From assembly GCA_900170005.1 (NCBI GenBank), contig LT827128.1:2848168-2912167 (forward strand): a stretch of DNA of 64,000 nucleotides, read 5' to 3'. The notes beneath the pieces are model-generated. The model was given only the letters and a program-made list of their open reading frames with translations. It ran no database searches and was not told where the DNA came from. How positions within the stretch are numbered: the stretch's first letter is position 1; every line of letters starts with the position of its first letter. Both the position numbers and the translations under genes were made by a program. This document shows positions 55,712 to 64,000 of this stretch, one piece after another. This DNA comes from Gordonibacter massiliensis (ex Traore et al. 2017). GTDB taxonomy: Bacteria; Actinomycetota; Coriobacteriia; Coriobacteriales; Eggerthellaceae.

Positions 55712-57328
55712 ATGCCGGCAAGGGAGGGGCAGGATGAAAGGCGCCGCGTCGAACGCCTCGACGCGCGCGGCTGCATAGCGTTGCTTGACGACCGCATGCC
55801 CCTGTTGAAGTTTTTCGGGTTCGGGTTCTGGGTTGCGTGGTTCAGCGTGGCTTACAAGAGCTCGGTGTGGGTGAACGGCGTGGAGGCCACGGCCACCGTC
55901 GTGTCGAGCATGTTCTTCGCATCTACCATCTCGCATGCCTGCACACTGCTGGTGATGGCCGTGTTCTACCGGCGCGTGGCTGCATTTGCACAGCGTTTGT
56001 GGTTCGTGGTGGGCGGCGGCTTGGTCGCCGCGCTCGGATGCGTGCTCATCATCGCGGCGGGACCCGCTTTTCTGCCGTCTCAAGCGCTGTTCTTCGTCGG
56101 CTCCGCCTTGACGGGCATCGGCACCGCGGCGCTCGCTTTGAACGCCGGATTGCTGTTGTGCTCGGTGCGCCCGCGCCGGGCGCTGAAGATCATTTTGTAC
56201 TGCGAGCTGGTGGCGGCTCTCATGCAGTTCATGGTGCTGGGTCTGCCGCAACCGTGGAGCGGAGCGCTGTTCGTGCTGTTGCCGCTCGTCTCGGCTGCCT
56301 GCTTCGCGGTGGGCTTGACCAAGCGCGCGGTGCCGGCCGTGTCCGAAAGCCAGCGTCTGAAGCCGGCGCGGGCATTTTACCGGTTCTTGGTGGTGGTGGG
56401 CATTCTGGGCGTGACGGCCTACTTCGGCAAGGGGATGTACCAGGTTGTGGTGAGCCCCGCCCAGCTGGCCGAAAACGGCAGCGTCACCGCGTTCGTCACG
56501 GCGGTTTGCTTGGTGGTGTTCGTTATCGCGGCCGCGTTGAAGTCCAGCGACTTCAACTTCGGGCACCTGTTCTACCCCATGGCCCTCGTCATCATCTTCT
56601 CGCTGTTGCTGACGCATTTCTTTCCCGGCAACGTCAGCGCGAGCGTGGTGCTGTCAGGCGTGGCCTTCGAGCTGTTCGATGTGCTCATGTGGTACTTGTT
56701 CTCCTATATCGTGTTCCAGTCCAAGGCATCGGCCGTGCTCGTGGTGGCGTTGGGCCGTGCGGTCATCGCCCTCGGCGTGACCGTGGGCAACGCCTTGGGC
56801 GCCGTGAGCATGACGGCGGACGCGAATGCGCTGCCCGCCTCCACGGTGGTGTTCGTCATCCTGTTCGTCGCTGCCATAACGGTATTCTTCCTGTTTCCGG
56901 AGAAGCAGGTCGACCGGTTGCTGTTGCCCATCCCCGACGAGGACGAACCGGATGCGGGGGTTGTCGACGGTCTTGGCGACGGCAACGGCGCGGGCATGCC
57001 CGCGGAATCGGGTTCGAGTGCAGGAGAAAGCTCGGAAGAGCACGAGGGCGGCGACGGGGCCACGGGTGGCACCGCGCGCGTCGGCCGCTGGAAGCGGGCG
57101 TGCTTGCGGTTGGCCGACGAGGCCCAGCTCACCGAGCGCGAGCGGGAGGTGCTGGTGCTGCTGGCGCGGGGCAGGGGCTCGCAGTCCATCTCCGACGAGC
57201 TCACCATCTCGCTGTACACGACGCGTGCCCACACGCGCAACATCTACGCGAAGCTCGACGTGCACTCGCGCCAGGAGCTGGCCGATCGCGTGAGGGCGTG
57301 TGCCGAAGACGAAAGGCCTCGCATATGA
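55712..57328 (+). CDS. Membrane-bound LuxR-type regulator (second operon)
   Basis: A 538-residue protein: about twelve membrane spans (residues about 30-400), a Gly/Glu/Ser-rich linker (about 405-455), and a LuxR helix-turn-helix at the end: LTEREREVLVLLARGRGSQS, ISDELTISLYTTRAHTRNIY, AKLDVHSRQELADRV. It has the same architecture as 30066-31487. It probably senses a respiratory substrate or redox state and regulates the divergent dms operon. GGGGAGGAGAG precedes the ATG. The TorD gene is 66 bases upstream, likely in the same transcript. Confidence 0.88.
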   Translation: MPAREGQDERRRVERLDARGCIALLDDRMPLLKFFGFGFWVAWFSVAYKSSVWVNGVEATATVVSSMFFASTISHACTLLVMAVFYRRVAAFAQRLWFVVGGGLVAALGCVLIIAAGPAFLPSQALFFVGSALTGIGTAALALNAGLLLCSVRPRRALKIILYCELVAALMQFMVLGLPQPWSGALFVLLPLVSAACFAVGLTKRAVPAVSESQRLKPARAFYRFLVVVGILGVTAYFGKGMYQVVVSPAQLAENGSVTAFVTAVCLVVFVIAAALKSSDFNFGHLFYPMALVIIFSLLLTHFFPGNVSASVVLSGVAFELFDVLMWYLFSYIVFQSKASAVLVVALGRAVIALGVTVGNALGAVSMTADANALPASTVVFVILFVAAITVFFLFPEKQVDRLLLPIPDEDEPDAGVVDGLGDGNGAGMPAESGSSAGESSEEHEGGDGATGGTARVGRWKRACLRLADEAQLTEREREVLVLLARGRGSQSISDELTISLYTTRAHTRNIYAKLDVHSRQELADRVRACAEDERPRI

Positions 57329-57446
57329 TGCCCCGCCCGGCGTCCGCCAGGCGGATGCCAAGACCGACGGCCGCTCGGTGCCGGCTCTCGCGCGAATATT
57401 TCTTCACATTCGGCGCTCTTGCTCCCGCTCGCCGTGCGTCCGTGGC

Positions 57447-57452
57447 TATAAT
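57447..57452 (+). promoter_or_regulatory. -10 box of guaB
   Basis: TATAAT lies 117 bases before the guaB start. No -35 hexamer at normal spacing is convincing. I found no purine riboswitch in the leader. Confidence 0.45.
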
Positions 57453-57568
57453 AGCGGATAACACCTGAGCAACGGATGCTTGACGGGGGAGCCTGCGGCT
57501 TGACGCCGCGCCGATCGCATCCGCGCACCCACCCGCGCAGACCGCGCCGACCGCAGATGGAGGAGTTC

Positions 57569-59089
57569 ATGGCCTACTATTTCGAAGAGCCGTCCCGCAC
57601 GTTCAACGAGTACCTGCTTGTTCCCGGTTACTCGTCGTCCGAGTGCATCCCGCAGGACGTGAGCTTGAAAACGCCGCTCGTGAAGTACAAGCGCGGCGAG
57701 GAGCCGGCCATCTCGCTGAACATCCCCATGGTGTCGGCCATCATGCAGGCCGTGTCCGACGACGGCATGGCCATCGCGCTGGCCACCGAGGGCGGCCTGT
57801 CGTTCATCTACGGCTCCCAGACCATCGAGGACCAGGCGGCCATGGTCGCTCGCGTTAAGGACTACAAGGCCGGCTTCGTCACGAGCGACGCGAACCTTTC
57901 GCCTTCCATGACGCTGGCCGACGTGGTGGCTCTCAAGGAAGAGCACGGCCACTCCACCATGCCCGTCACCGAGGACGGCTCGGCGCACGGCAAGCTCGTG
58001 GGCGTGGTCACCGACCGCGACTACCGCCTGTCGCGCATGTCCATGGATCAGAAAGTGGAGAGCTTCATGACGCCGCGCGAGAGCATGATCGTGGCGCCCC
58101 TGGACACCAGCCTGAAGGTGGCCAACGACATCATCTGGGACAACAAGCTGAACTCGCTGCCCATCGTGGACGACGAGGACCACTTGATGTACCTCGTGTT
58201 CCGCAAGGACTACGACTCGCACAAGTCGAACCCCAACGAGATGCTGGACTCCCACAAGCGCTACCAGGTGGGCGCGGGCATCAACACGCGCGACTACGCC
58301 GAGCGCGTGCCGGCGCTGGTGGAGGCCGGTGCCGACGTGCTGTGCATCGACAGCTCCGAGGGCTATTCCGACTGGCAGAAGTTCACCATCGAATGGATTC
58401 GCGAGCACTACGGCGACTCCGTGAAGGTGGGCGCGGGCAACGTGGTGGACGCCGAGGGCTTCCGCTTCCTGGCCGACGCGGGCGCCGACTTCATCAAGAT
58501 CGGCATCGGCGGCGGCTCCATTTGCATCACGCGCGAGCAGAAGGGCATCGGCCGCGGTCAGGCCACCGCTACCATCGAGGTGGCGAAGGCGCGCGACGAG
58601 TACTTCGAGGAGACGGGCGTGTACATCCCCATCTGCTCCGACGGCGGCATCGTGTACGATCATCACCTCACGTTGGCTTTGGCCATGGGTGCGGACTTCG
58701 TCATGCTGGGCCGCTACTTCGCCCGCTTCGACGAGAGCCCCACGAACAAGGTGAACATCAACGGCTCCTACATGAAGGAGTACTGGGGCGAGGGATCGGC
58801 CCGCGCGCGCAACTGGCAGCGCTACGACCTGGGCGGCGACAAGAAGAGCATGTCGTTCGAGGAGGGCGTGGACAGCTACGTGCCGTACGCCGGCTCGCTC
58901 AAGGACAACCTGGACCTCACGCTGTCCAAGGTGAAGTCCACCATGTGCAATTGCGGCGCTTTGACGATCCCCGAGTTGCAGCAGAAGGCGAAGCTCACCG
59001 TGGTGTCGTCCACGTCCATCGTGGAAGGCGGCGCGCACGACGTGGTGCTGAAGGACAAGACGCCTTACGTGAGCAATACCATTCACTAA
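57569..59089 (+). CDS. guaB: IMP dehydrogenase
   Basis: A 506-residue enzyme oxidising IMP to XMP, the committed step to GMP. The active-site loop is [20 protein letters not shown], with the catalytic cysteine in SICIT. Two CBS domains lie at about residues 95-225 ([30 protein letters not shown]). GSTV-like glycine and [15 protein letters not shown] are typical of the C-terminal half. GGAGGAG sets the start at 57569 over the ATG at 57557. A terminator follows. It is a divergent IMPDH (GGG instead of GPG before SIC). Confidence 0.9.
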   Translation: MAYYFEEPSRTFNEYLLVPGYSSSECIPQDVSLKTPLVKYKRGEEPAISLNIPMVSAIMQAVSDDGMAIALATEGGLSFIYGSQTIEDQAAMVARVKDYKAGFVTSDANLSPSMTLADVVALKEEHGHSTMPVTEDGSAHGKLVGVVTDRDYRLSRMSMDQKVESFMTPRESMIVAPLDTSLKVANDIIWDNKLNSLPIVDDEDHLMYLVFRKDYDSHKSNPNEMLDSHKRYQVGAGINTRDYAERVPALVEAGADVLCIDSSEGYSDWQKFTIEWIREHYGDSVKVGAGNVVDAEGFRFLADAGADFIKIGIGGGSICITREQKGIGRGQATATIEVAKARDEYFEETGVYIPICSDGGIVYDHHLTLALAMGADFVMLGRYFARFDESPTNKVNINGSYMKEYWGEGSARARNWQRYDLGGDKKSMSFEEGVDSYVPYAGSLKDNLDLTLSKVKSTMCNCGALTIPELQQKAKLTVVSSTSIVEGGAHDVVLKDKTPYVSNTIH

Positions 59090-59114
59090 ACCGAGGTTGG
59101 TTGTTCCGATGGGT

Positions 59115-59148
59115 AAAGCGCCGTCTCACGATGAGGCGGCGCTTTTTT
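59115..59148 (+). terminator. Rho-independent terminator of guaB
   Basis: AAAGCGCCGTCTCA (59115-59128) and TGAGGCGGCGCTTT (59132-59145) with one mismatch, followed by a six-T run (59143-59148). Confidence 0.9.
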
Positions 59149-59161
59149 CGTTCCAAGAGAT

Positions 59162-60100
59162 TTAGGCATCCTGTTGCGACGGCAACGCCGACACGCTGGG
59201 ATTCGCGCTGATGATGGCGTGCAGCTCGTCGATGTAGCGCAGCAAGAGCGGGCTCGGGCGGCGTTCGTTGTGCATGATGTAGCCCACCTGCATGCGCTCG
59301 TCCACGTCGAGGGGGATGCTCGCGATGCCCGACTGCATTTCGGCCGATAGCACGCCGGTGGATAGGGTGTAGCCGTTGTGGCTGGTCAGCAAGTTGGTGA
59401 GCGTGCCGCGATCCGAGATGCGGATGTTGCGGGCGTGCGGCAGGTAGCTTAGGGGCTCCTCGGAATAGTAGAACGAGTTCGCCGTGCCCTGCTCGAACGA
59501 GTAGCGCGGGTAAGGTTCCAGATCCTCCGGGGCCAACAGCCGGGCGCCCGCCAGCGGGTGATGCTCGCCCACGAATACGTGCACGCGCGCGTCGAACAGG
59601 GGGGCGTAGGCCACGTCGGCGTCATCGAACGCCTTCTGCAGCACGCGGCGGTTGAAGCCGTCGGTGTAGAGCACGCCCACCTCGCTGCGGAACGTGCGCA
59701 CGTCGTCGATGATCTCGCCGGTGGCGCTCTCGCGCAGGATGAACTCGTAGTCGTCCCCCTCGCATTGTTCCACCACGTTCACGAACGCCTGCACGCTGAA
59801 CGCGTAGTGCTGCGTGGACACGGCGAGCCGCAGGTGCTGGTCAGTGCCGGTGGCGTAACGGTGCTCCAGCATGTCGGCCTGCTCGATGACCTGGCGCGCG
59901 TAGCCCAGAAGCTCCGTGCCGTCGTTCGTGAGCGTGACGCCGCGGTTGCTGCGCGTGAACACGGTGATGCCCAGCTCCTGCTCCAGCTCTTTGATGGCCG
60001 TGGACAGGTTCGACTGCGAGGCGTACAGGTTCTGCGCGGCCGCGTTGATGGAGCCGTATTCGGCTATCGCTATGAGGTAACGCAGCTGCTGAAGGGTCAT
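59162..60100 (-). CDS. LysR-family transcriptional regulator
   Basis: A 312-residue LysR protein. The winged helix is at residues 1-60 (MTLQQLRYLIAIAEYGSINA; YASQSNLSTAIKELE). The effector domain follows from about residue 90 (HLRLAVSTQHYAFSVQAFVN). It most likely regulates the divergently transcribed MFS gene at 60431. GGAG precedes the ATG. Its effector domain resembles the orphan domain at 63609-64000. Confidence 0.9.
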   Translation of the reverse strand: MTLQQLRYLIAIAEYGSINAAAQNLYASQSNLSTAIKELEQELGITVFTRSNRGVTLTNDGTELLGYARQVIEQADMLEHRYATGTDQHLRLAVSTQHYAFSVQAFVNVVEQCEGDDYEFILRESATGEIIDDVRTFRSEVGVLYTDGFNRRVLQKAFDDADVAYAPLFDARVHVFVGEHHPLAGARLLAPEDLEPYPRYSFEQGTANSFYYSEEPLSYLPHARNIRISDRGTLTNLLTSHNGYTLSTGVLSAEMQSGIASIPLDVDERMQVGYIMHNERRPSPLLLRYIDELHAIISANPSVSALPSQQDA

Positions 60101-60430
60101 GAGGTGCTCCGAAGGCTCGCGGGGGTGGTGTTTCCGTCATTGTACCCGGTTATCGCCTGCAACGATAGCCTCGTCGGGGCGGGCAGCAGCCTGCCCCGAT
60201 GGGGGCTTCCTCATCCGACGATGCGGTCGTGCGCGGCGCAGCGTGTTCTCACGATGCCGGTATGAAAGCGGAGGATATCACTCGGGCAGCCATACGAACC
60301 GACGCAGGCTTCGGCGACAATGCATGCGAAAAGAAGTGTCGTTCTGCAAGGGTTGCCGGCGCGCGTCGCTGCGGCCACGAGCGAGGGGGCTCGAAGGGGC
60401 GGCATCAACTCGCAACGGAGGGGGAGCTCC
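60101..60430. promoter_or_regulatory. Divergent control region between LysR and MFS genes
   Basis: A TCGGGGCGGGCAG/CTGCCCCGA-type hairpin lies at 60174-60199. LysR boxes (T-N11-A) must lie here but could not be singled out. No gene is seen. GGGGGAG precedes the MFS start. Confidence 0.4.
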
Positions 60431-61711
60431 ATGTCCGAAACGACGGTTGCCCGTGTGAAGTCCGAACGCATGCGCACGTTGGCGTGCTCGACGTTCGCCC
60501 TGCTGTTCCTGGGGCTCATCTACGCGTTCTCCATGTTCGCGGCGCCTATGAGCGCGGCGTTCGAGCTGGAGAAGGGCGCGATCGGCCTCACGTTCAACAT
60601 CATGATGATCGCGTTCTGCATCGGTGCCGTGGTGGGTTCCCAAGTGGAGCGGCGCATCGGCGTGAAGGGGGCCATCGTCATCTCGGCGGTGCTGTTCTTC
60701 GCGGGTTTCGCGGGAACGGGCCTGCTGGCGAAGGGGAGCATCGCTGTGGTGTACCTATGCTACGGCGTGCTGGGCGGCTTAGGCGTGGGCATGGGGTACA
60801 ACACCATCGTGTCCACGACGAACCTGTGGTTTCCCGACAAGGTGGGCTTCTCGTCGGGCGTGCTCATGATGGGGTTCGGTTTGGGGTCGCTTATTTTGGG
60901 AACGTTGTCGGTGAACCTCGTTCCGCTGTTCGGCTTGGGAACCGTGTTCGTGGGCGTGGGCGCGGCGGGTGGCGTGGTGGCGGTGGCTGCGGCGTTCATG
61001 CTGCGCCGTCCGCCGGAGAACATCGTGGCGCTCACGGCGCCCGAGCAGGCGGCCGGCGCCGCAGCGAGCAGGGGCGGCACCGACGAGCGGTTTCTGCTCA
61101 AGACCCCCATCCTGTACCTGTTCTGGATATGGGCCGTCATCGTGGTAGCCATTGGGCTGGCCACCATCGGCAACTGCGCGGCCAACGCCCAGCTCGTCGG
61201 CCTCGACGCAGCGTTCGCCACGCTGCTCGTGGGCCTGGTGTCCACGTGCAACGGGCTGGCGCGCGTGGTGGTGGGCATGATCTACGACCGCACCAACGTG
61301 AAGGTAACCATGTTCGTGGACGGCGCCGTGGCCGCCGTGGCCTGCGCCTGCATTATCGGCGCTTTCGCCACCGGCACGCCGGCGCTCTTCGTCGCCGGTG
61401 CCCTGTGCTGCGGCTTCGCTTACGGCGGGGAGCCCGTGGTGGCGTCGGCCTTCGCGCGCCAGCGCTACGGCTCCGCGAAGTACCCGCTCAACCTGTCCGT
61501 CATCAACACGTCCATCATCTACGGCTCGCTGCTCAGCATGGCCGCGCAGGCGGCGGCGGGCGGCGTGGATAGCCCGCTGGCCGTGTTCACCATCCTGGGC
61601 GTGCTCTCGGTGGTGGCGCTGGTCGACGTGCTGCCGTTCTCGAAGAAGTGGAACGCCGATCTGCGGACGCGCGATGCGGGTGCTGCCGCGCTTCCGGCCA
61701 AGGACGCGTAG
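60431..61711 (+). CDS. MFS transporter (OFA-like)
   Basis: A 426-residue, twelve-span major facilitator protein resembling the oxalate/formate antiporter group. Marks include FALLFLGLIYAFSMF near the start, GVLGGLGVGMGYNTIVSTTN in span 4, WFPDKVGFSSGVLMMGFGLG and ARVVVGMIYDRTNVK. The substrate is unknown; OFA members exchange carboxylates. It is divergent from a LysR gene. Confidence 0.85.
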   Translation: MSETTVARVKSERMRTLACSTFALLFLGLIYAFSMFAAPMSAAFELEKGAIGLTFNIMMIAFCIGAVVGSQVERRIGVKGAIVISAVLFFAGFAGTGLLAKGSIAVVYLCYGVLGGLGVGMGYNTIVSTTNLWFPDKVGFSSGVLMMGFGLGSLILGTLSVNLVPLFGLGTVFVGVGAAGGVVAVAAAFMLRRPPENIVALTAPEQAAGAAASRGGTDERFLLKTPILYLFWIWAVIVVAIGLATIGNCAANAQLVGLDAAFATLLVGLVSTCNGLARVVVGMIYDRTNVKVTMFVDGAVAAVACACIIGAFATGTPALFVAGALCCGFAYGGEPVVASAFARQRYGSAKYPLNLSVINTSIIYGSLLSMAAQAAAGGVDSPLAVFTILGVLSVVALVDVLPFSKKWNADLRTRDAGAAALPAKDA

Positions 61712-61762
61712 CCGTCCTGAGCGTTCGACGGAGGCCATAAGCCCTTGCTGTTACCGTTTCTT

Positions 61763-61870
61763 CCGTAGGGGCGCTCTCCAGAGCGCCCGCTCGCGCGCAG
61801 CGCGAGAACGCGGTCCTCGGCTGCTTTTCCGGCTTCGCCGGAACGGGCGCTCTGGAGAGCGCCCCTACGG
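61763..61870. repeat. Nested palindromic element, copy 4
   Basis: Arms CCGTAGGGGCGCTCTCCAGA (from 61763) and TCTGGAGAGCGCCCCTACGG (to 61870) are inverted copies, each containing GGGCGCTCTCCAGAGCGCCC. Centre: CTCGCGCGCAGCGCGAG and CCGGCTTCGCCGG hairpins. A half copy of the left part lies at 63544. Confidence 0.78.
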
Positions 61871-62011
61871 GGGTTCCCCTGCGCCCCATCTTGGGCATCG
61901 ATTCGGGACATTCGCTTCCTCATTCCGCCGAGCTATCTAATGGAGCGATAGCAAAGCATCAAAACATCGAATGACGTGCATGGTTGTATTTGGTGCCCAT
62001 TAGTGGTTTCA

Positions 62012-62020
62012 TGCTATACG
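62012..62020 (+). promoter_or_regulatory. Extended -10 promoter of the PaaK-like gene
   Basis: TGCTATACG gives an extended TGN and a -10 TATACG, 32 bases before the start. A TTGGTG at 62000-62005 is too close for a -35 hexamer. AAGGAG precedes the ATG. Confidence 0.45.
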
Positions 62021-62051
62021 CTGCAAAAACGGAACCGAGCAAGGAGCAACC

Positions 62052-63395
62052 ATGGCGAAGGATATCCCCGTATCCCAGAAATACTACGATCCGGAGATCG
62101 AGTGCATGCCGCGGCCCGAGCTGGAAGCGCTGCAACTGCAACGCCTGAAGGACATGGTCGCCTACGCATACGAGAACACGGTGTACTACAAGCGCGCGTT
62201 CGACGAGGCCGGCGTGAAGCCGGGCGACATCGAGACGCTGGCCGACATAGCGAAGTTCCCGTTCATCGACAAGAAGACCGAGCGCGAGACCCAGCATGTG
62301 GGCTCGTTCTTCGGCGAGATGTGCTCCGTGCCCGAGGAGGACGTCATCTTCATGGCCACCTCGTCCGGCTCCACGGGCGTGCCCACGGTGAGCCCCTTCA
62401 CGCAGGAGGACTTCGACCTGTGGCAGGACACCGAGGCGCGCCTGTTCTGGCAGGCCGGCATGCGCCCGAACGACCGCTACGTGCACGCGCTCAACTTCGC
62501 GCTGTACGTGGGCGGGCCCGACGTTATCGGCGCGCAGCGTCTGGGCGCGCTGGCCATCTGGGTGGGCGCCGTGCCCTCCGACCGCCTGCTGTTCGTGTTG
62601 AAACAATACCAGCCCACCGTTATCTGGACGTCGCCGTCCTACGCCTGGCACCTGGGCGAGGTGGCGAAGGAGAAGGGCTACGACCCCAAGGCCGACTTCA
62701 ACATCCACACCATCATCGTAGCCGGTGAGGCAGGCGGGTCCATCCCGTCCACGCGCGAGGCCATCGAGAACCTGTGGGGCGCGAAGGTGGTCGACTTCTA
62801 CGGCCTGTCCGACATCTACGGCGCGTGCGCGGCCGCCTGCGAGGCGCACGACGGCCTGCACATCGTGGAGGACCAGATACTCGTGGAGACGGTGGACGTG
62901 CGCACGGGCGAGGTGCTGGCTCCCGGCGAGACGGGTGAGTTGGTGTACACCACGCTTTCCAAGAAGGCCCGCCCCATGATCCGCTTCCGCACGGGCGACA
63001 TCGGCTACGTGTCTACCGACACGTGCGAATGCGGCCGCACGCTGGCGCGCATCCACGTGACCGGTCGCAAGGACGAGATGTTCATCGTGAGCGCCGTCAA
63101 CGTGTTCCCCACCGACATTGAGTACGTGGTGCGCGGTTTGGACGGTCTGACCGGCGAGTACTCCATTCGCGTGTACGAGCAGGACTTCACCTGCAAGTAC
63201 GAGGTGTCCGTCGAGCGCGCGCTGGGCAGCGACGAGCCCTACGACGAGGTGGCGAAGCGCACGATGGCCGCCATCAAGGCCCACGTGGGCGTGCGTCCGC
63301 AGAAGGTTATCGTGTATGATGCGGGCAAGCTGGGCACGTCGTCCGAGCACAAGGCCAGTCGTTTCATTGATGAGCGCGGCTGCCAGACGAGATAG
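62052..63395 (+). CDS. PaaK-like phenylacetate-CoA ligase family enzyme
   Basis: A 447-residue adenylate-forming ligase. The AMP/ATP loop is ATSSGSTGVPT at about residues 103-113; VDFYGLSDIYG, RFRTGDIGYV and the C-terminal VSAVNVFPTDIEYVV and LGTSSEHKASRF are in order. Members activate aryl or related acids to CoA thioesters; an exact substrate cannot be assigned. Clustering with MFS and LysR-type genes suggests a catabolic or transport island for aromatic acids, which is inference. Confidence 0.87.
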   Translation: MAKDIPVSQKYYDPEIECMPRPELEALQLQRLKDMVAYAYENTVYYKRAFDEAGVKPGDIETLADIAKFPFIDKKTERETQHVGSFFGEMCSVPEEDVIFMATSSGSTGVPTVSPFTQEDFDLWQDTEARLFWQAGMRPNDRYVHALNFALYVGGPDVIGAQRLGALAIWVGAVPSDRLLFVLKQYQPTVIWTSPSYAWHLGEVAKEKGYDPKADFNIHTIIVAGEAGGSIPSTREAIENLWGAKVVDFYGLSDIYGACAAACEAHDGLHIVEDQILVETVDVRTGEVLAPGETGELVYTTLSKKARPMIRFRTGDIGYVSTDTCECGRTLARIHVTGRKDEMFIVSAVNVFPTDIEYVVRGLDGLTGEYSIRVYEQDFTCKYEVSVERALGSDEPYDEVAKRTMAAIKAHVGVRPQKVIVYDAGKLGTSSEHKASRFIDERGCQTR

Positions 63396-63543
63396 GGAAG
63401 CGGCCGGCCAAGCCGCACCGGCCGCCTAGCCCGACGCATCGCGCCGGCTGCTTCGTTTGCCGGTCTGCAACGATCGTTTCGCTTGCTGACCTGCGTCGAC
63501 CGCCTTGTTTATTGCTATTGCACCAACTGCTTTGCCTGTTGAA
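63396..63543. other. Short gap after PaaK-like gene
   Basis: GCGGCCGG (63400-63407)/CCGGCCGC (63418-63425) may form a terminator hairpin. No gene is seen. Confidence 0.4.
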
Positions 63544-63591
63544 CCGTAGGGGCGATCTCCAGATCGCCCCGCTCGCGCGAAGCGCGAGCAC
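63544..63591. repeat. Half copy of the nested palindromic element
   Basis: CCGTAGGGGCGATCTCCAGA then TCGCCCCGCTCGCGCGAAGC match the left half of 61763-61870 with few differences. The right arm is missing; a gene start follows 18 bases later. Confidence 0.7.
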
Positions 63592-63608
63592 AAGAAAGGA
63601 CCACGCGC

Positions 63609-64000
63609 ATGATCACTACCACCTTCGCCGTTTCCGGCCAGCACTACCTGTTCAACGTGCAGACGTTCGCCCACACCGTGCTGGCGCTGGGCGGCGACTC
63701 CTTCGCCTACGCGCTGCGCGACCGCACGACCCAGGGCGTCATCGACGACGTTGCGAGCGGAAGAAGCGAGCTGGGCGTGCTGTTCCAGACCTCGGCCACG
63801 GCCGACGAGGTGAACGCCGCGCTCGACGCCGCGGGCCTCGAGTTCGTGGAGCTTATCCGGTCCGCCCCGCGCGTGGCGCTGCCGGCGAGCCACCCCATGG
63901 TGAACGCCGCGAGCCTCACGCTCGAGGACATGGAGGACTACCCGTACCTGTACTTCGAGCAGGATGAGGACTCGCCGGTCGCCTTCGCCGAGGAGGCTCT
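63609..64000 (+). CDS. LysR effector-binding domain without DNA-binding domain, partial
   Basis: The frame runs to the end of the window, so only the first 130 residues are seen. They correspond to the effector domain of LysR proteins: FAVSGQHYLFNVQTFAHTVL aligns with AVSTQHYAFSVQAFVNVV of the LysR at 59162, followed by GVIDDVASGRSELGVLFQTS. An in-frame TGA 69 bases upstream excludes an N-terminal helix-turn-helix in this frame, and AGAAAGGA makes the ATG at 63609 a real start. It may be a decoy, a sensor subunit or a truncated regulator. Confidence 0.7.
   Translation, partial: MITTTFAVSGQHYLFNVQTFAHTVLALGGDSFAYALRDRTTQGVIDDVASGRSELGVLFQTSATADEVNAALDAAGLEFVELIRSAPRVALPASHPMVNAASLTLEDMEDYPYLYFEQDEDSPVAFAEEA

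Noticed and set aside
57446-59086. A 546-codon minus-strand frame opposite guaB
   Set aside because: IMP dehydrogenase on the plus strand is certain, and the antisense frame is a codon-bias shadow.
1-64000. rRNA, tRNA, prophage, integrase or complete insertion sequence
   Set aside because: None was recognised by eye on either strand. A covariance-model and profile search would be needed to exclude short or divergent cases.

Overview
The window looks like part of a chromosome from the Eggerthellaceae (Eggerthella lenta or a close relative). This is inferred from several traits seen together: high GC content, several molybdopterin oxidoreductase operons, a multihaem cytochrome paired with a Tat-exported flavoprotein, and two LuxR-type regulators whose sensor halves are long membrane domains. 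I saw no rRNA, tRNA, integrase, transposase or CRISPR array. A perfect ParB-binding parS palindrome (35182-35197) suggests the region may lie near the replication origin.

Layout. 1-4682: a DMSO-reductase-like operon (end of the catalytic subunit, iron-sulfur subunit, membrane anchor, NapG-like and NapH-like ferredoxins, TorD-type chaperone). 4735-9360: a probable polyphosphate/surface operon (VTC-domain protein, DUF4956 membrane protein, Cthe_2159-like lipoprotein). 9428-13812: a CorA transporter with a translated leader peptide, then ilvE, cimA and a YerC-like regulator. 14077-14823: a PIN toxin with its antitoxin in an AT-rich patch. 15139-18966: an NlpC/P60 hydrolase, a flavin oxidoreductase, an HD-GYP-type protein and an isochorismatase-like hydrolase. 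18967-20047: repeats and a HicB remnant. 20136-23862: an acetylene-hydratase-like tungsten/molybdenum enzyme, convergent with a YfcC-family carrier. 24065-26448: a Nudix hydrolase, a sirtuin, and Hsp20 behind a CIRCE element. 26804-29189: a multihaem cytochrome and its flavoprotein. 29484-29668: a likely type I toxin-antitoxin locus. 30066-33896: a membrane LuxR regulator, a phosphoesterase and an S41-type peptidase. 34409-35932: carbonic anhydrase, parS and rubrerythrin. 36121-42459: a regulator divergent from a 1528-residue wall-anchored protein. 43139-47691: an M18 aminopeptidase, an NSS transporter and an AlbA_2 regulator with a repeat-array operator. 47712-57328: a second, mirror-image DMSO-reductase-like operon with divergent TorD and LuxR genes. 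57569-64000: guaB, LysR, an MFS transporter, a PaaK-like ligase and a LysR effector domain without its DNA-binding half.

How it works together. The two dms-nap gene sets and the cytochrome-flavoprotein pair are terminal reductase modules for anaerobic respiration. They probably take electrons from menaquinol and are controlled by membrane LuxR sensors; their substrates cannot be read from sequence. Around them lie housekeeping genes for branched-chain amino acid and purine synthesis, redox-stress genes and surface genes.

Repeats are a second theme. Three families recur between genes: nested palindromes, roughly 150-160 bp elements ending in GTGC-AAAAATCACCGA inverted repeats, and elements carrying CATCCTGAGC motifs. 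Some have TGTTAAACCA-like ends. None encodes a transposase here.
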